A stretch of DNA of 64,000 nucleotides from Rhizobium leguminosarum (GCF_001679785.1 NZ_CP016287.1:248001-312000), one strand, 5' to 3'. Counted from the stretch's first letter, positions 18,298-28,056 are shown. Numbers and translations: made by a program. Notes: a model not told the origin generated them from the sequence alone.

Positions 18298-19082
18298 GTC
18301 GTCTCGGCGACCCACTGTCGTCACGATGCACGGAACGTTTCCTCGCCCCTCCATTTCTTATCGGTCTGGTCCTCACGCGAGGTGTGCCGGCAATTCACGA
18401 TGCCGGCGCCGGCGATTAATTGCGTGCGTCGCCAATCTGTGTCGCTGCTGCCGTGCTGCCGCCAGCAGAGGAGCCGCGATCGGTCGTCTTCGTCCGATGG
18501 TTGGCGTGTGAGCCACCCGCCAAAACGCCGCCCATCGAGGGCCGTCGCTTGCTGGTGTCTTCACCGCCAGTGTGAGCGCCACCGTCCAAGAGGGGGCGTC
18601 GCAGGCTTAGTGGGATCGCGCCGGCAAGTTCGGATCGGCCAGCAGGTCACCCGACGGCGCGGCCTGTCCGTCTCATGCGGATCACTGATTTCGATAAGCC
18701 GGTGGTGCGTAATCCTGCCTCATCTCAGTCGGCATGGCCGCCGCTCGGATCCTTGGCAGGCTTGGTCCGACATCAATGATGATGGGCAGAAAATTTCAAC
18801 AGCAGGCTTTTCGGTGTCGGACAGGGGAGGGGCGCCGGTGGTAAGCCTGCACTAAGCTTTGAGATGGCTAGATCTGATGTCGGCGCCCTGGCGTGTTTTC
18901 GCGAATGCCTTGCTCCGGATGTTTGAGCGTGGCGACGGCATAGTCCGTCAGAAGTGCGGCGAACTGATCGCGCCGGGCGAAAGGAGGATGGTGTCGAGGG
19001 CGTCGAGCTCATCGGTGCCGCGGCGCGCTATATTGCTCGCTGAGGTGCGGCGGCCGACTTTCGCGGAATCGGCGCGGATGTT

Positions 19083-19976
19083 TCAGACGTCGTCATAGCA
19101 GAGCGCCCATTGGTTCCCGATATACCAGCAGCGCCCTATCCGCGGCTCCGTCTTCCAAAGCAGGCTTTTGACGAACTCGATGCCGCCGCGCCTGAATGCG
19201 GCTGTCAGCGCCTCGATCTCGTTATCGTCGATTGACAATCCACCATTGGCGCAGACGAAATAGGCTGTGCCGATCCAACGCGCCGCAAATCCACTCTCGC
19301 CGCGCTCAATCCGAAGTGCAGCGCCGTAGGATGCATGACGGCCGCCTTTCGACGGTCGGTCCTGGCGCGGTACGCCGAGTGGCAGCACGAGGCGTCCTCC
19401 GGGCCGTAGCCTTTCGATCCAGGGTTCCGCGGGCCGCGCCGCGGCGAAATTCACATAGATCGCATCCACCTCTTGCTGCGGCCATTGGCTGCCGTCGGCG
19501 TTGATGACGCTGACATTGGCGCGATCGGTAAGCGCTGTTTGAGCGTGGGCAGCCAGATCCGGATCCATCTCGACGGCATAGACATGACCGGAAGTGCCGA
19601 CAAGCTCCGAAAGAATGGCGCTGTAATAACCGGTGCCGGCGCCGATATGGGCGATGCGATCGCCGATCTGTACGTCCAGTTCCGCCAGGAGTCGAGCATG
19701 CAGTGAGGGACTGCCATTGTTGACACCCTTGTCGGGCTGCAGGGCGAATAGCACGTCCTGATAGGCCAGAACTAGGTCGGAGGAGGGGAGGGGGCGATAT
19801 CCGCCGCCTAGGTTGGCGATCTGCCATGGCGGCGGACCGAGGAATTTTGGGCGCGGGACAGTAGCAAAGGCAGCTTCGATCCGCGGGTTCGTCGTCGCGG
19901 CGGTTGCCACCACCTGATGGGCGTAAGCGCGGCGGATCACCGCCAGTTCGTCGGCCGTAAACATCGCAGTTGGCAT
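19083..19976 (-). CDS. PCMT-like SAM-dependent methyltransferase
   Basis: About 297 aa from ATG 19976 (GGAGA 7 nt upstream; ATG 19994 is an alternative). The N-terminal part resembles protein-L-isoaspartate O-methyltransferase: VPRPKFLGP, then HARLLAELDV and SAM motif I IAHIGAGTGYYSAIL, an acidic VEMDPDLA loop and VDAIYVNFAAARP. The usual substrate loop of housekeeping Pcm is altered, and a C-terminal extension (about 210-297) is present. It is therefore probably a paralogue with another protein or peptide substrate. Downstream lies the decayed region, so an operon partner may have been lost. Confidence 0.8.
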   Translation of the reverse strand: MPTAMFTADELAVIRRAYAHQVVATAATTNPRIEAAFATVPRPKFLGPPPWQIANLGGGYRPLPSSDLVLAYQDVLFALQPDKGVNNGSPSLHARLLAELDVQIGDRIAHIGAGTGYYSAILSELVGTSGHVYAVEMDPDLAAHAQTALTDRANVSVINADGSQWPQQEVDAIYVNFAAARPAEPWIERLRPGGRLVLPLGVPRQDRPSKGGRHASYGAALRIERGESGFAARWIGTAYFVCANGGLSIDDNEIEALTAAFRRGGIEFVKSLLWKTEPRIGRCWYIGNQWALCYDDV

Positions 19977-20258
19977 GGGCAAATCTCCGGGCATGGCTTT
20001 GACCTGTTCCCTTTTTACGTCCTCGCGGCTCCAAATCTATCTCTATCCCAAATGCTTGATTTCATGGGTAGGAACTCATGACGGAAGTTAAAGGTCACTT
20101 CTCTTCCATTGTGGAAAACTATGCTGTTACTTCAGAAGCTTAATACGCGAGCGCCTGCAACGATGCAGTATCGGCCTCGTTCCCTTACAACAGGCGACGC
20201 TGGGCAAGGCGGTCCGGCCCTTGGATGGCAAGCGCTCCCACAGCGCCATCGACACGTT

Positions 20259-20768
20259 TCAGGCGTCGGGTATCGCGCGATACCCAGCGTCCACTCTGAA
20301 ACGCTTCTTGATCCTGTCGACGGGCGTCCCGTCCTGAAGCGGAACCTGGATCAGCCGGTCATAGGTCTCGAAGCCCATCTTTGCGTAATAGCCAAGGCCG
20401 CTGACATTGTCGGCCCGGATGGTCGCATTGATGAATTCGAGCCCGAACTGTTCCGCTGCGGCTCGGGTTGCCGGGAAAAGAGCGCTGCCAACGCCGCGAG
20501 TTCTTGGGCTGATTCGGGCAAAGGTCGCGATGTCAGCGACGCCTCTCGGCGGGTCGCCGTATAAGCTGAGCGATTGAAAGCCGACGAGCGCCTGATCGTG
20601 CTCGGCAACATGGCAGGTCAGGGGAAACTCGCCGTCGATGAACCAGTCCGCGAACTCGGCAGCCGAAAGCGGCGTCTCGAGCGCGGTCGTTCCGCCGGCC
20701 CGGATGATCTCGTTCAGGAGACTGCTCAGTTCCGCCGCGTCGGCGGAGTCGGCCCTTCGAATGTGCAT
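20259..20768 (-). CDS. GNAT-family N-acetyltransferase
   Basis: 169 aa, single GNAT domain: the N-terminal MHIRRADSADAAEL strand, the acetyl-CoA loop RISPRTRGVGSALF (Q/RxxGxG/A type) and the C-terminal NVSGLGYYAKMGFE typical of motif B. It resembles phosphinothricin/small-amine acetyltransferases, but the substrate is not clear. It stands alone between the methyltransferase and the apiose locus, on the same strand as DhaL 58 nt upstream, so it could be carried at the end of that operon. Confidence 0.85.
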   Translation of the reverse strand: MHIRRADSADAAELSSLLNEIIRAGGTTALETPLSAAEFADWFIDGEFPLTCHVAEHDQALVGFQSLSLYGDPPRGVADIATFARISPRTRGVGSALFPATRAAAEQFGLEFINATIRADNVSGLGYYAKMGFETYDRLIQVPLQDGTPVDRIKKRFRVDAGYRAIPDA

Positions 20769-20826
20769 GTCTTCACCACGTCGTCTGGGGCCTACAGCCT
20801 AGGCCCAGGCCGTTCTATTCACGTGT

Positions 20827-21486
20827 TTAAGCGTGCTGCGTCTGTTCGTCGAACGAGCGAGCAAATTTGGCCATTGCGGCGATGATGATGACGGCCGAGG
20901 CCGCACCGGGATCGATGTGCCCGATCACGCGGTCCCCCAATCGCGAAGCCCGTCCCTTGGCCGCCGTCATGTTGCTGGTCGCTTCACAGCCTGCCCGCGC
21001 TGCCCGCTCGGCTGCCTCGAAACATTGGGGGAGGGTCTTTCCCGACTGCCAGGCATCGAGTGCCGCGTCAGCCGCGGGCTTCCAGGCGTCAACCATCGTC
21101 TTTTCACCGGGTTCGGCCTTTCCGCGTTCCTGGATTCCCTGCGCCATCGCGGCGAAGACACGCAGGAAGTCGTCGTCGCTCAATGTCTGCTTGTCTTTGG
21201 CGGCCGCTCCGGCACGCATGAAGGCCGTGGCATATAGCGGGCCGGACGAAGCGCCGACCGCATTCAGGAAAGCCCTTGCAGCGACATTGAATGCGGTTGT
21301 CGGGGCAATCCCGGCGTCAAGCTCGCCGACCGCTTTCGCCGCGGCCTGGCAGCCCGCATCCATGGCAAGGCCGTGATCTCCATCGCCGATGGCGCCGTCC
21401 AACGCGCAGAGATGGTCGCTCTCTGCTGCAATATCCTTGGCAATCGCGGCAAACATGCGCTGCAGGTCTTCGGTCGTAAACGTCAT
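20827..21486 (-). CDS. dhaL: Dihydroxyacetone-kinase-type ATP-binding subunit DhaL
   Basis: 219 aa, all-helical nucleotide-binding domain of Dha-type kinases. The Mg-ATP Asp cluster is in GAIGDGDHGLAMD; GASSGPLYATAFMRAG, AAKGRASRLGDR and the final HIDPGAASAVI are family signatures. It follows dhaK with a 3-nt gap. In published apiose pathways a kinase of this type phosphorylates L-erythrulose (LerK). Here a DhaK-DhaL pair at the end of the apiose operon could do the same or phosphorylate dihydroxyacetone; the assignment is from context. Confidence 0.88.
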   Translation of the reverse strand: MTFTTEDLQRMFAAIAKDIAAESDHLCALDGAIGDGDHGLAMDAGCQAAAKAVGELDAGIAPTTAFNVAARAFLNAVGASSGPLYATAFMRAGAAAKDKQTLSDDDFLRVFAAMAQGIQERGKAEPGEKTMVDAWKPAADAALDAWQSGKTLPQCFEAAERAARAGCEATSNMTAAKGRASRLGDRVIGHIDPGAASAVIIIAAMAKFARSFDEQTQHA

Positions 21487-21489
21487 CGA

Positions 21490-22497
21490 TTACCTCGCAA
21501 ACATCGCGCAATCACAGGGGTAGTCGATCAATTGCTGAAGCTCGTCGTCGAGATGCATGAGCGTGATCGACGCGCCGGCCATTTCGAGCGAGGTGCAGTA
21601 ATTCCCGACGAGCGACGTATGGAGGACGAGCCCGGCATCGTCGAGCCGGGACTTCACACGCCGCATCATGATGTAGAGTTCCATCATCGGGGTCGAACCC
21701 AGCGAATTGACGAGCACGGCGACACGATCGCCCCGGTCTGCCTTCATCTCCCGAAGAATGCTGTCCATGAGTTCGTCGGTCACAGCGTCAGCCGGCCTCA
21801 GCGGCTCGCGCGCCACGCCAGGCTCCCCATGGATGCCCATCCCGATCTCCATCTCGCCTTCGCCGATCAGGAAGTTCGGCCGGAGGGTCTGGGGCAGCGA
21901 ACAGGGCGAGAGCGCCACACCCATCGTATAGGTTCGCGCATTGGCATGGCGAGCGACACGCTCGACATCGTCAAACGAGTAGAGAAGATCGCAGGCTGCG
22001 CCGGCGGCCTTGAAGATGAAGACGTTGCCCGCCACGCCTCGTCGTTTGTCCCGCTGATCGGCAGGGGCGGACGCTACATCATCCGTGGTGAGGACGGTGC
22101 GCACTTCGATCTCGTCAAGCGCAAGCATCTCGGCGGCCATGTCGAAGTTCATCACGTCGCCGGCATAATTGCCATACATGAACAGCACGCCGGCGCCGCC
22201 GTCGACCGCCATGGCGCAGGCGATGATCGGATCGGGCGGCGGCGACGCGAAGACGTTGCCGATCGCGGCCGCGTCCGCCAGCCCCTTGCCGACAAACCCC
22301 AGAAATGTCGGTTCGTGCCCCGATCCGCCGCCGATGACCAAGCCGACCTTGCCCTTGCGGGGCCCGTTTCTGGCAATGATCGCGCGGGGCATGTTCTCCA
22401 CGGCGTACAGATGGCGCGGATGCGCCGCCAGAACTCCTTGCAGCATCTCATCGACGGCATCTGCGCCGGCATTGATAAGCTTCTTCGTCTGCATGCT
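21490..22497 (-). CDS. dhaK: Dihydroxyacetone-kinase-type substrate subunit DhaK
   Basis: 335 aa. The start at 22497 follows a GGAGGATC ribosome site. DhaK signatures are IGGGSGHEPTFLGFVGKG (H60) and GMGIHGEPG, whose H222 matches the His that binds the substrate carbonyl covalently as a hemiaminal. Substrate should be a short ketose (dihydroxyacetone or erythrulose). It lies in the apiose operon, directly after the lactonase gene and before dhaL. Phosphate donor is presumably ATP, since no PTS subunit DhaM is nearby. Confidence 0.9.
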   Translation of the reverse strand, partial: SMQTKKLINAGADAVDEMLQGVLAAHPRHLYAVENMPRAIIARNGPRKGKVGLVIGGGSGHEPTFLGFVGKGLADAAAIGNVFASPPPDPIIACAMAVDGGAGVLFMYGNYAGDVMNFDMAAEMLALDEIEVRTVLTTDDVASAPADQRDKRRGVAGNVFIFKAAGAACDLLYSFDDVERVARHANARTYTMGVALSPCSLPQTLRPNFLIGEGEMEIGMGIHGEPGVAREPLRPADAVTDELMDSILREMKADRGDRVAVLVNSLGSTPMMELYIMMRRVKSRLDDAGLVLHTSLVGNYCTSLEMAGASITLMHLDDELQQLIDYPCDCAMFAR

Positions 22498-22549
22498 GAT
22501 CCTCCCAGTGCGAGCTTCACCTGCATAAATGCGGTTGCACCGCCGAAGG

Positions 22550-24412
22550 TCAATCCGCCAGCGGGAGGGCTGCGGTCGCAAACGGCGCGAGCAGCAACTC
22601 TTTGCCCGCATCTACCGGCCGGCATGCGCCGCAATCGACCTTTCGTTCTTCGCCCGTCAGATTGACGACGTGAAGCCTGGCGCCTGCGGCATTCCGTGCA
22701 ACGAAAGACAGGACCTCGGAGGGCGAGGAGGAGACGCATTGCTGCCAGGATGCGCCAGCCAATCGGGACAATGTGTGCACGGTGTTGAACAACGGGCGCC
22801 GTCCGCCTTGCTCGGTGGGTTCAGCCGGACCGGCGATCAAACCGAATGGCCCTGACAAGGCCGATAGCGTCAGGCATTCCAGACCGGCATCCAGCACCCG
22901 TATCGCGTAACCGAGCGCGAAGGCCTCCGCGAAGCGCCCATTGTGGCGTGGGTCGCGGTTGGCCATCGGGATGCGCGCGCCCGCCGGATTGTCCATCGTG
23001 CGGCTGCCATAGGGGTTCTGCCGCATCGGGATCGTTGACGGACCTATCCGGTAGGGCTTGTCGCCATAGATCGCACGCACCGACCGCGTGATGAAGGGTA
23101 GCGCTTCCAATGTCTGCATAACGCTGAGATCGTCGGCCGCATGCACGATCGGATTGGTGCAGTGGCTGACGAAGTCGAGCTGTCCGTCCGGCACGCGCTT
23201 CCGGTTGAGTTCGGTGAAATAGCTCAGCATGCCGCCGCCGATGCGAATGCCGGGAAAGGCGGCGCGGGCAGCTGTATAGACTTCATCCAGGGGCGGGCAG
23301 TCTGGCCATTTGCTGCCGGGCGGCGTCGATTGCCGGTCGACGGATGGCGATATCATGATCGCATCCGGCCGGAATTCCGCCAGCCGCATCTGGTGGGCGA
23401 TCTCGGCAGCCTCGCTTGAGGGGGACGATTTGCAGGGAAGGGCGATCTCCAGCGTCGAGCGGCCGCGATGGGCCGCGGCGAGTACGGCGAACTGCGCGAG
23501 CGCGTCGATTCCGTGCCCGGCGCCCGGGTCGAAGTGGAAGAGGAGTTCCTGGGGAGCGATCTCCGCCAGGACGGACTTTGCCGAGAGGGTCGCATCGGCC
23601 TCTTCGGGCGTAATGATCACACCGATAGCAGGCATAGTGCCGATGCGCGCACCGAGTTCAAGTTTTATGGCGCCGCCTGACGCCGCAGCTGGAGAATGCC
23701 TTGTCGAACCACTGGTATCCTTGATAACAAGCGATGTTTTCTGTCGGACCGGCCGATCAGCGGGCATTTGGTACGGCCAGGGAAGAGCGAGCGGTCTGAC
23801 ATAGGTCTTGTAGGATGCGTCCGACCAGTTCCTTTGATCTTCCATTTCAAAGGTGTCGCCCTCCATGCGGCATTCCGCCTGAACATCAGGCATGACAGCG
23901 TGTGTGATGGCCCGCATGTCCTTGAACGGCTGCCAGGGCTCGATGACATCGGGAAACCGTGTCGCCACGGTCTGCCCGTCGACATGCTCGACCGTCGCCG
24001 GTGAACCCGCCACGCCGACGATCGGATGCAGGATGCAGAAGCCGCAACGGTTGGTCGCGAATCCGGTTGGTGCGATGGCTTCGGCCTCGAAGTCAAGCCG
24101 GTCCGGACTCCCGACGATGCGAACGTCGATGATGAGTTTGGTATCATCCGGTCCATCGCAACGGGCGAGGTAGGTGACCTCGAAACGATCGTCACTCTGC
24201 TCGATCTTGAGATCAGCGATCTCGGGGTTGTAAGTGCCCCAGTCCCGGTCGCGAACGAGATAGGAAATCGCCCGCAGCACCTCGGTTCCATTGTAGCGGA
24301 TCGTGCGGAGGTTGCCGTTGGCGAGATCGGCTTCCAATTTTCCGGCTCTCAGGCGAACCGGTTGCGGATCGACGAGATGGGTTCCGTAGAGCTGGAATGC
24401 ATCGATCGTCAT
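22550..24412 (-). CDS. apnL: D-apionate lactonase-like protein
   Basis: 620 aa, cytoplasmic, no signal peptide. Length and position match ApnL, which opens D-apionolactone to D-apionate. N-terminal half: beta-rich, sugar-binding-like (FCILHPIVGVAGSP, RNWSDASYKTYVRPLALPWP). Central part: barrel-like (GGMLSYFTELNR, DFVSHCTNPIVHA). The end is a beta-sandwich-like domain. I see no catalytic motif I can defend. It overlaps the dehydrogenase gene by 4 bp. The call rests on the whole cluster: ApsD, ApnO, OiaK and RLP homologues nearby. Confidence 0.75.
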   Translation of the reverse strand: MTIDAFQLYGTHLVDPQPVRLRAGKLEADLANGNLRTIRYNGTEVLRAISYLVRDRDWGTYNPEIADLKIEQSDDRFEVTYLARCDGPDDTKLIIDVRIVGSPDRLDFEAEAIAPTGFATNRCGFCILHPIVGVAGSPATVEHVDGQTVATRFPDVIEPWQPFKDMRAITHAVMPDVQAECRMEGDTFEMEDQRNWSDASYKTYVRPLALPWPYQMPADRPVRQKTSLVIKDTSGSTRHSPAAASGGAIKLELGARIGTMPAIGVIITPEEADATLSAKSVLAEIAPQELLFHFDPGAGHGIDALAQFAVLAAAHRGRSTLEIALPCKSSPSSEAAEIAHQMRLAEFRPDAIMISPSVDRQSTPPGSKWPDCPPLDEVYTAARAAFPGIRIGGGMLSYFTELNRKRVPDGQLDFVSHCTNPIVHAADDLSVMQTLEALPFITRSVRAIYGDKPYRIGPSTIPMRQNPYGSRTMDNPAGARIPMANRDPRHNGRFAEAFALGYAIRVLDAGLECLTLSALSGPFGLIAGPAEPTEQGGRRPLFNTVHTLSRLAGASWQQCVSSSPSEVLSFVARNAAGARLHVVNLTGEERKVDCGACRPVDAGKELLLAPFATAALPLAD

Positions 24413-25443
24413 CGCAGCATAGCTCCGACATCAATCGTCTGTCCCTCGGCAGCGCTGTCATAGGCAGCCTCGACCAGGGCGAAGGTCTTCAGATTGTCCG
24501 CCCCTGACGTCGAATGTTCGGCGCCGCGCATCAACTGGTCGACCCAATGCTGCTGGATGGCGTAGACGCTCTCCTGGATATTGTGCCAGGGCAGCGAGGC
24601 CCACGACAGCAGCTTCGGAGATACGTCGGTGGTGGTGCTGCCCTTGGCGTTGGTGATTTCAAGGCCGTAACCCTGGGTCAGGCGGATCGTGCCCTCCGAA
24701 CCGTCGAGCTCGATCAAGGTCTCGGGGAACGGCTCCTTCGAGAGCTTGGTGGCGTAGCTGACGTCGACGACCGACGTGGCGCCGTTTTCGTGATCGAGCA
24801 GAATGGTCGCGACATCCTCGCCCTTGATGGTGGGATTAACCCGCTTGGTGCGGGCCGTGAGCGAGCGAACGTCGCCGAGGATATAGCGGGCGATATCGAG
24901 CGTATGGATGCCGAGGTCTTCGATGATGAACCGCTCGCCATCGGCGAGATAGGGCTGGCCGGAAAAGACGTCGTAGGCCGAACGGAAGGAGAAACGGCCC
25001 CAGAAGGGCGTCCCGATGACATCCGCGTCCAGCGCCCTCCGCACCGCCTGGATCGGCGTCTGCCAGCGAAAGTTCTCGTGCACCATCAGGGGTATGCGGG
25101 CATTGCGACACGCCTCGACCATCGCCTTCGCGTCCGACAAGGTCTTGGCGAACGGCTTCTGGCAGATGGCCGGCACCTTGTTCCGAGCCGCCATTTCGAC
25201 GAGAAAGCGATGGCTTTGGACGGTCGTGGCAATATCGACGAAATCAAAACCGCCATCGGCGAACAACGCCTCGGCATCGCCATAGCGGCGATCGATGCCG
25301 AATTGGTCGCCGACGATCTTCAGCCGCTCCGGATCGCGATCGCAGATAGCGACGATGCCGGCACCTCGAACGTCGTTCCAGGCATGCATCTGGTTGATCG
25401 CAAAGAAACCGCAACCGATCAAAGCCCCTTTCAATTCCGTCAT
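24409..25443 (-). CDS. apsD: Gfo/Idh/MocA dehydrogenase, probable D-apiose dehydrogenase
   Basis: 344 aa. An N-terminal NAD-binding Rossmann fold (LIGCGFFAINQMHAW, with GxGxxA-like spacing) is followed by the Gfo/Idh signature EKP-type motif as CQKPFAKTLSDAK, with its conserved Lys, and a substrate-binding domain with EDLGIHTLDIARYILG (catalytic-type Asp and His). In this cluster it should oxidise D-apiose to D-apionolactone. The ATG at 25443 lies 1 nt from the permease stop, so the start is fixed by coupling. The lactonase gene follows with a 4-bp overlap. Confidence 0.83.
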   Translation of the reverse strand: MTELKGALIGCGFFAINQMHAWNDVRGAGIVAICDRDPERLKIVGDQFGIDRRYGDAEALFADGGFDFVDIATTVQSHRFLVEMAARNKVPAICQKPFAKTLSDAKAMVEACRNARIPLMVHENFRWQTPIQAVRRALDADVIGTPFWGRFSFRSAYDVFSGQPYLADGERFIIEDLGIHTLDIARYILGDVRSLTARTKRVNPTIKGEDVATILLDHENGATSVVDVSYATKLSKEPFPETLIELDGSEGTIRLTQGYGLEITNAKGSTTTDVSPKLLSWASLPWHNIQESVYAIQQHWVDQLMRGAEHSTSGADNLKTFALVEAAYDSAAEGQTIDVGAMLR

Positions 25444-25444
25444 C

Positions 25445-26509
25445 TCAACCTGCCTTTGCCATCTGCATGAGGGTGACGCGCTGCTGCAGGCGGCGCTGCG
25501 CCTGGTCGACGACGACGGCAATGATGATGACGAGGCCCTTGATGACCATCTGCCAGAAAGAGGAGACGCCCATCATTACCAATCCGTCGGAGAGGATGCC
25601 GATGACGAAGGCGCCGATGATCGTGCCGCCGATCGTGCCGCGGCCGCCCGACATCGAGGTGCCGCCAAGCACGGCTGCGGCGATCGCATTGAGTTCGAAG
25701 CTTTCGCCGGTCGCCGGGTGGGCTGCCATCAGCTCGGAGGAGATGACGACGCCGACGATAGCGGCGCAAAGTCCGGAGAACATATAGACGAAGATCTTCA
25801 CGACATCGACCCGGATGCCGGACATGCGCGCGGCGCGCTCATTGCCGCCGACGGCGAAGATGTGACGGCCAATCGGCGTCGAACGCGCGACATAGGCCGC
25901 CAGCAGGGCAAGCACGATCAGAGTCCAGATCGATACCGGCAGACCGAGAATGCGTCCCGCGCCAAAGAAATCGAAGCCGGTCGTGGCATATTCAGGCCGG
26001 CCGACAAGGTTCGGAAAGGTCTGGCCGTCCGACGACAGCAAAGCGAGACCGCGGGCGATATAGAGCGTACCGAGCGTGGCGATGAAGGGCGCGACGTTGA
26101 GCTTGGTGATCAGCAGGCCGTTGATCAGCCCGATGAGCAGGCCGATCGACAAGGTGATCAGCACGATCTCGAAGAGGTTGAAAAAGATCGTGTAGCCGAT
26201 CGGCAATTCGATACCGTAAAGGATCAGACCGCCGGCGACCATGCCGCAAAGCCCGACGATCGATCCGACCGAAAGATCAATGCCGCCGGTGATGATCACG
26301 AAGGTCATGCCCATCGCCAGGAAGGCGTTCAGCGCCACATGCTTCGACATCAGGATCATGTTCGCCGTCGAGGTGAAGTTCGGAGCGAAGATCGCGAAGA
26401 AGATGATGACCGCGAATAGCGCAATGAACGTCCTGAGCTTCATCAGCGTCAGAAGCGTCGAGCCGTTGGCGCCCTTCGGCGCAAGAGTGGTTGATGTTGC
26501 CGCCATCAT
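25445..26509 (-). CDS. Sugar ABC transporter permease, CUT2 (RbsC-like)
   Basis: 354 aa, about 8-10 TM helices of the BPD_transp_2 type. Typical stretches are FVIITGGIDLSVGSIVGLCG, NGLLITKLNVAPFIATLGT and the cytoplasmic EAA-like loop GGNERAARMSGIRVD. It should form the inner-membrane channel of the sugar importer. It overlaps the ATPase gene by 4 bp. The C-terminal part, with ELNAIAAAVLGGTSMSGGRGT, is canonical. Substrate by context: D-apiose. Confidence 0.92.
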   Translation of the reverse strand: MMAATSTTLAPKGANGSTLLTLMKLRTFIALFAVIIFFAIFAPNFTSTANMILMSKHVALNAFLAMGMTFVIITGGIDLSVGSIVGLCGMVAGGLILYGIELPIGYTIFFNLFEIVLITLSIGLLIGLINGLLITKLNVAPFIATLGTLYIARGLALLSSDGQTFPNLVGRPEYATTGFDFFGAGRILGLPVSIWTLIVLALLAAYVARSTPIGRHIFAVGGNERAARMSGIRVDVVKIFVYMFSGLCAAIVGVVISSELMAAHPATGESFELNAIAAAVLGGTSMSGGRGTIGGTIIGAFVIGILSDGLVMMGVSSFWQMVIKGLVIIIAVVVDQAQRRLQQRVTLMQMAKAG

Positions 26510-28056
26510 GACGCGAGTTTCCCTTGATGTCCGTGTCCCTTGGCCGAAGCCGCGATAATGGCTTCTTCCGTGGCCTCGTTGCGGTCGAAGACGGCGACCA
26601 GCTGGCCGTTGCTCAAGACCGCGATGCGATCGGAAAGCGCCATGACCTCCTCGAGGTCGGAAGTCGAAAACAGAATGGCGAGCCCGTTTGCCGCCAGCCG
26701 CCGCATGGTGCGGAAGACATCGGCCTTGGCGCCGACATCGATGCCTCGGCTCGGCTCGTCCATCAGCAGCACCTTCGGATTGGTCATCAACGCCTTACCG
26801 ATGACGACCTTCTGCTGATTGCCGCCCGACATCGAGGTCACCTCGAATTCCGGGTTCGGCGCCTTGATCGAGAGATCGCGGATTGCATCGCGAATGGCAT
26901 TCTTTTCCGCACCCCTGTCGATATGGAAGAGCCGGGTGAAGCGGCCAAGGCTCGCCAGCGTCAGATTGGAGGCGATCGAGAGCACCTGGACCAGACCTTC
27001 CCGCTGCCGGTCTTCCGGAATGAGCGCAAGGCCGCGGCGGATGCGCCGGGTGGTGTCGCGGGCACGAACGTGCTTGCCGTCGATGAAGATCTTGCCGGTC
27101 GAGTGCGTGTGGCGACCGATCACGCATTCGAAGAATTCGCTGCGCCCGGCGCCCATCAGGCCGTAGATGCCGAGGATTTCGCCCGCCTTGACCGATAGCG
27201 AGACGTCGTTGACCGAAAGCCCACCCGTCGGCCGCGGCAGACTGATGTTTTCGGCGCGAAACATCTCGGCTCCGACGACGTGGTCAACGGATTTGGCAAA
27301 ATCCTTGGCATCCGAACCGATCATGGAGCGCACGATCCAGCGCGTGTCGATGTCGCGGACCATTGCTTCACCGGTGACCTGACCGTCACGCAGCACCGTG
27401 ATGTAATCGCCGATCCGCATCAGCTCTTCGAGCCGGTGGGAGATATAGACGATCGCCACACCCTGGGCTTTCAGTTCCGCGATCACCTTGAACAGAATCT
27501 CGACCTCGGCTGCCGAAAGCGCCGACGTCGGCTCGTCCATGATCAGGATCCGGGCATTCAACGACATTGCCTTGGCGATCTCGACGAGCTGCTGCTGGCC
27601 GATCGGCAAATCCTCGACCATCGTATCCGCCTCGATCCCGGCATCCAGACGCTTCAGAAACGCATTGGCCTTTTGCACCTGTGCCTTGTGATCGATACCG
27701 AGGATGCCACGGGTGATTTCGCGTCTGGCGAAGATATTCTCGGCGACCGACATGTTGGCGAAGAGATTGAGCTCCTGAAAGATCATGCCGATGCCGTGCG
27801 CCTGCGCATCTGCAGGGCTGTCGAAGGATACGGGCTTGCCGTCCAGAATGATGCGGCCGAGCGTCGGACGCTCGACACCGGCGATGATCTTCATCAGCGT
27901 CGACTTGCCAGCACCGTTTTCGCCGACAAGGACGTTCACCGCGCCGTGGCGAAGTTCGAGATTGGCGCGCTTGACGGCGACGATGCCCGAATAGACCTTC
28001 GACACGTCGTCGAGGCGCAGGATGACATCGTCCTTTTGTGCCTCTGCTGTGGTCAT
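26506..28056 (-). CDS. Sugar ABC transporter ATP-binding protein, CUT2 (RbsA-like)
   Basis: 516 aa, two fused nucleotide-binding domains. The first has Walker A GENGAGKST, Walker B ILIMDEPTSAL and signature DLPIGQQQLVEIA. The second has the degenerate Walker A of this family (GLMGAGRSE), signature MSGGNQQKVV and Walker B LLMDEPSRGID. It energises import with the permease at 25445. It overlaps the permease gene by 4 bp and the DUF2291 gene by 4 bp, all in one operon. Confidence 0.94.
   Translation of the reverse strand: MTTAEAQKDDVILRLDDVSKVYSGIVAVKRANLELRHGAVNVLVGENGAGKSTLMKIIAGVERPTLGRIILDGKPVSFDSPADAQAHGIGMIFQELNLFANMSVAENIFARREITRGILGIDHKAQVQKANAFLKRLDAGIEADTMVEDLPIGQQQLVEIAKAMSLNARILIMDEPTSALSAAEVEILFKVIAELKAQGVAIVYISHRLEELMRIGDYITVLRDGQVTGEAMVRDIDTRWIVRSMIGSDAKDFAKSVDHVVGAEMFRAENISLPRPTGGLSVNDVSLSVKAGEILGIYGLMGAGRSEFFECVIGRHTHSTGKIFIDGKHVRARDTTRRIRRGLALIPEDRQREGLVQVLSIASNLTLASLGRFTRLFHIDRGAEKNAIRDAIRDLSIKAPNPEFEVTSMSGGNQQKVVIGKALMTNPKVLLMDEPSRGIDVGAKADVFRTMRRLAANGLAILFSTSDLEEVMALSDRIAVLSNGQLVAVFDRNEATEEAIIAASAKGHGHQGKLAS

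Larger units (their letters stand above)
15633..19082. other. 3.4-kb gene-poor region with decayed coding DNA
   Basis: No frame here encodes a protein I recognise, and all open frames are short. On the minus strand several protein-like pieces appear in changing frames: a signal-peptide-like run about 16080-16160 (AIVTGAIVLLGLLHNASA) followed at once by a stop, a segment about 16440-16530 (GNVGDLFIPGDTPGDDP), another about 17720-17850 (SGAITKLTDLPPITNDGDK) and one about 18960-19080 (DELDALDTILLSPGAISS). This pattern fits several minus-strand genes broken by frameshifts. The region also holds two copies of a 16-bp palindrome and an isolated terminator. Origin unknown. Confidence 0.5.
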
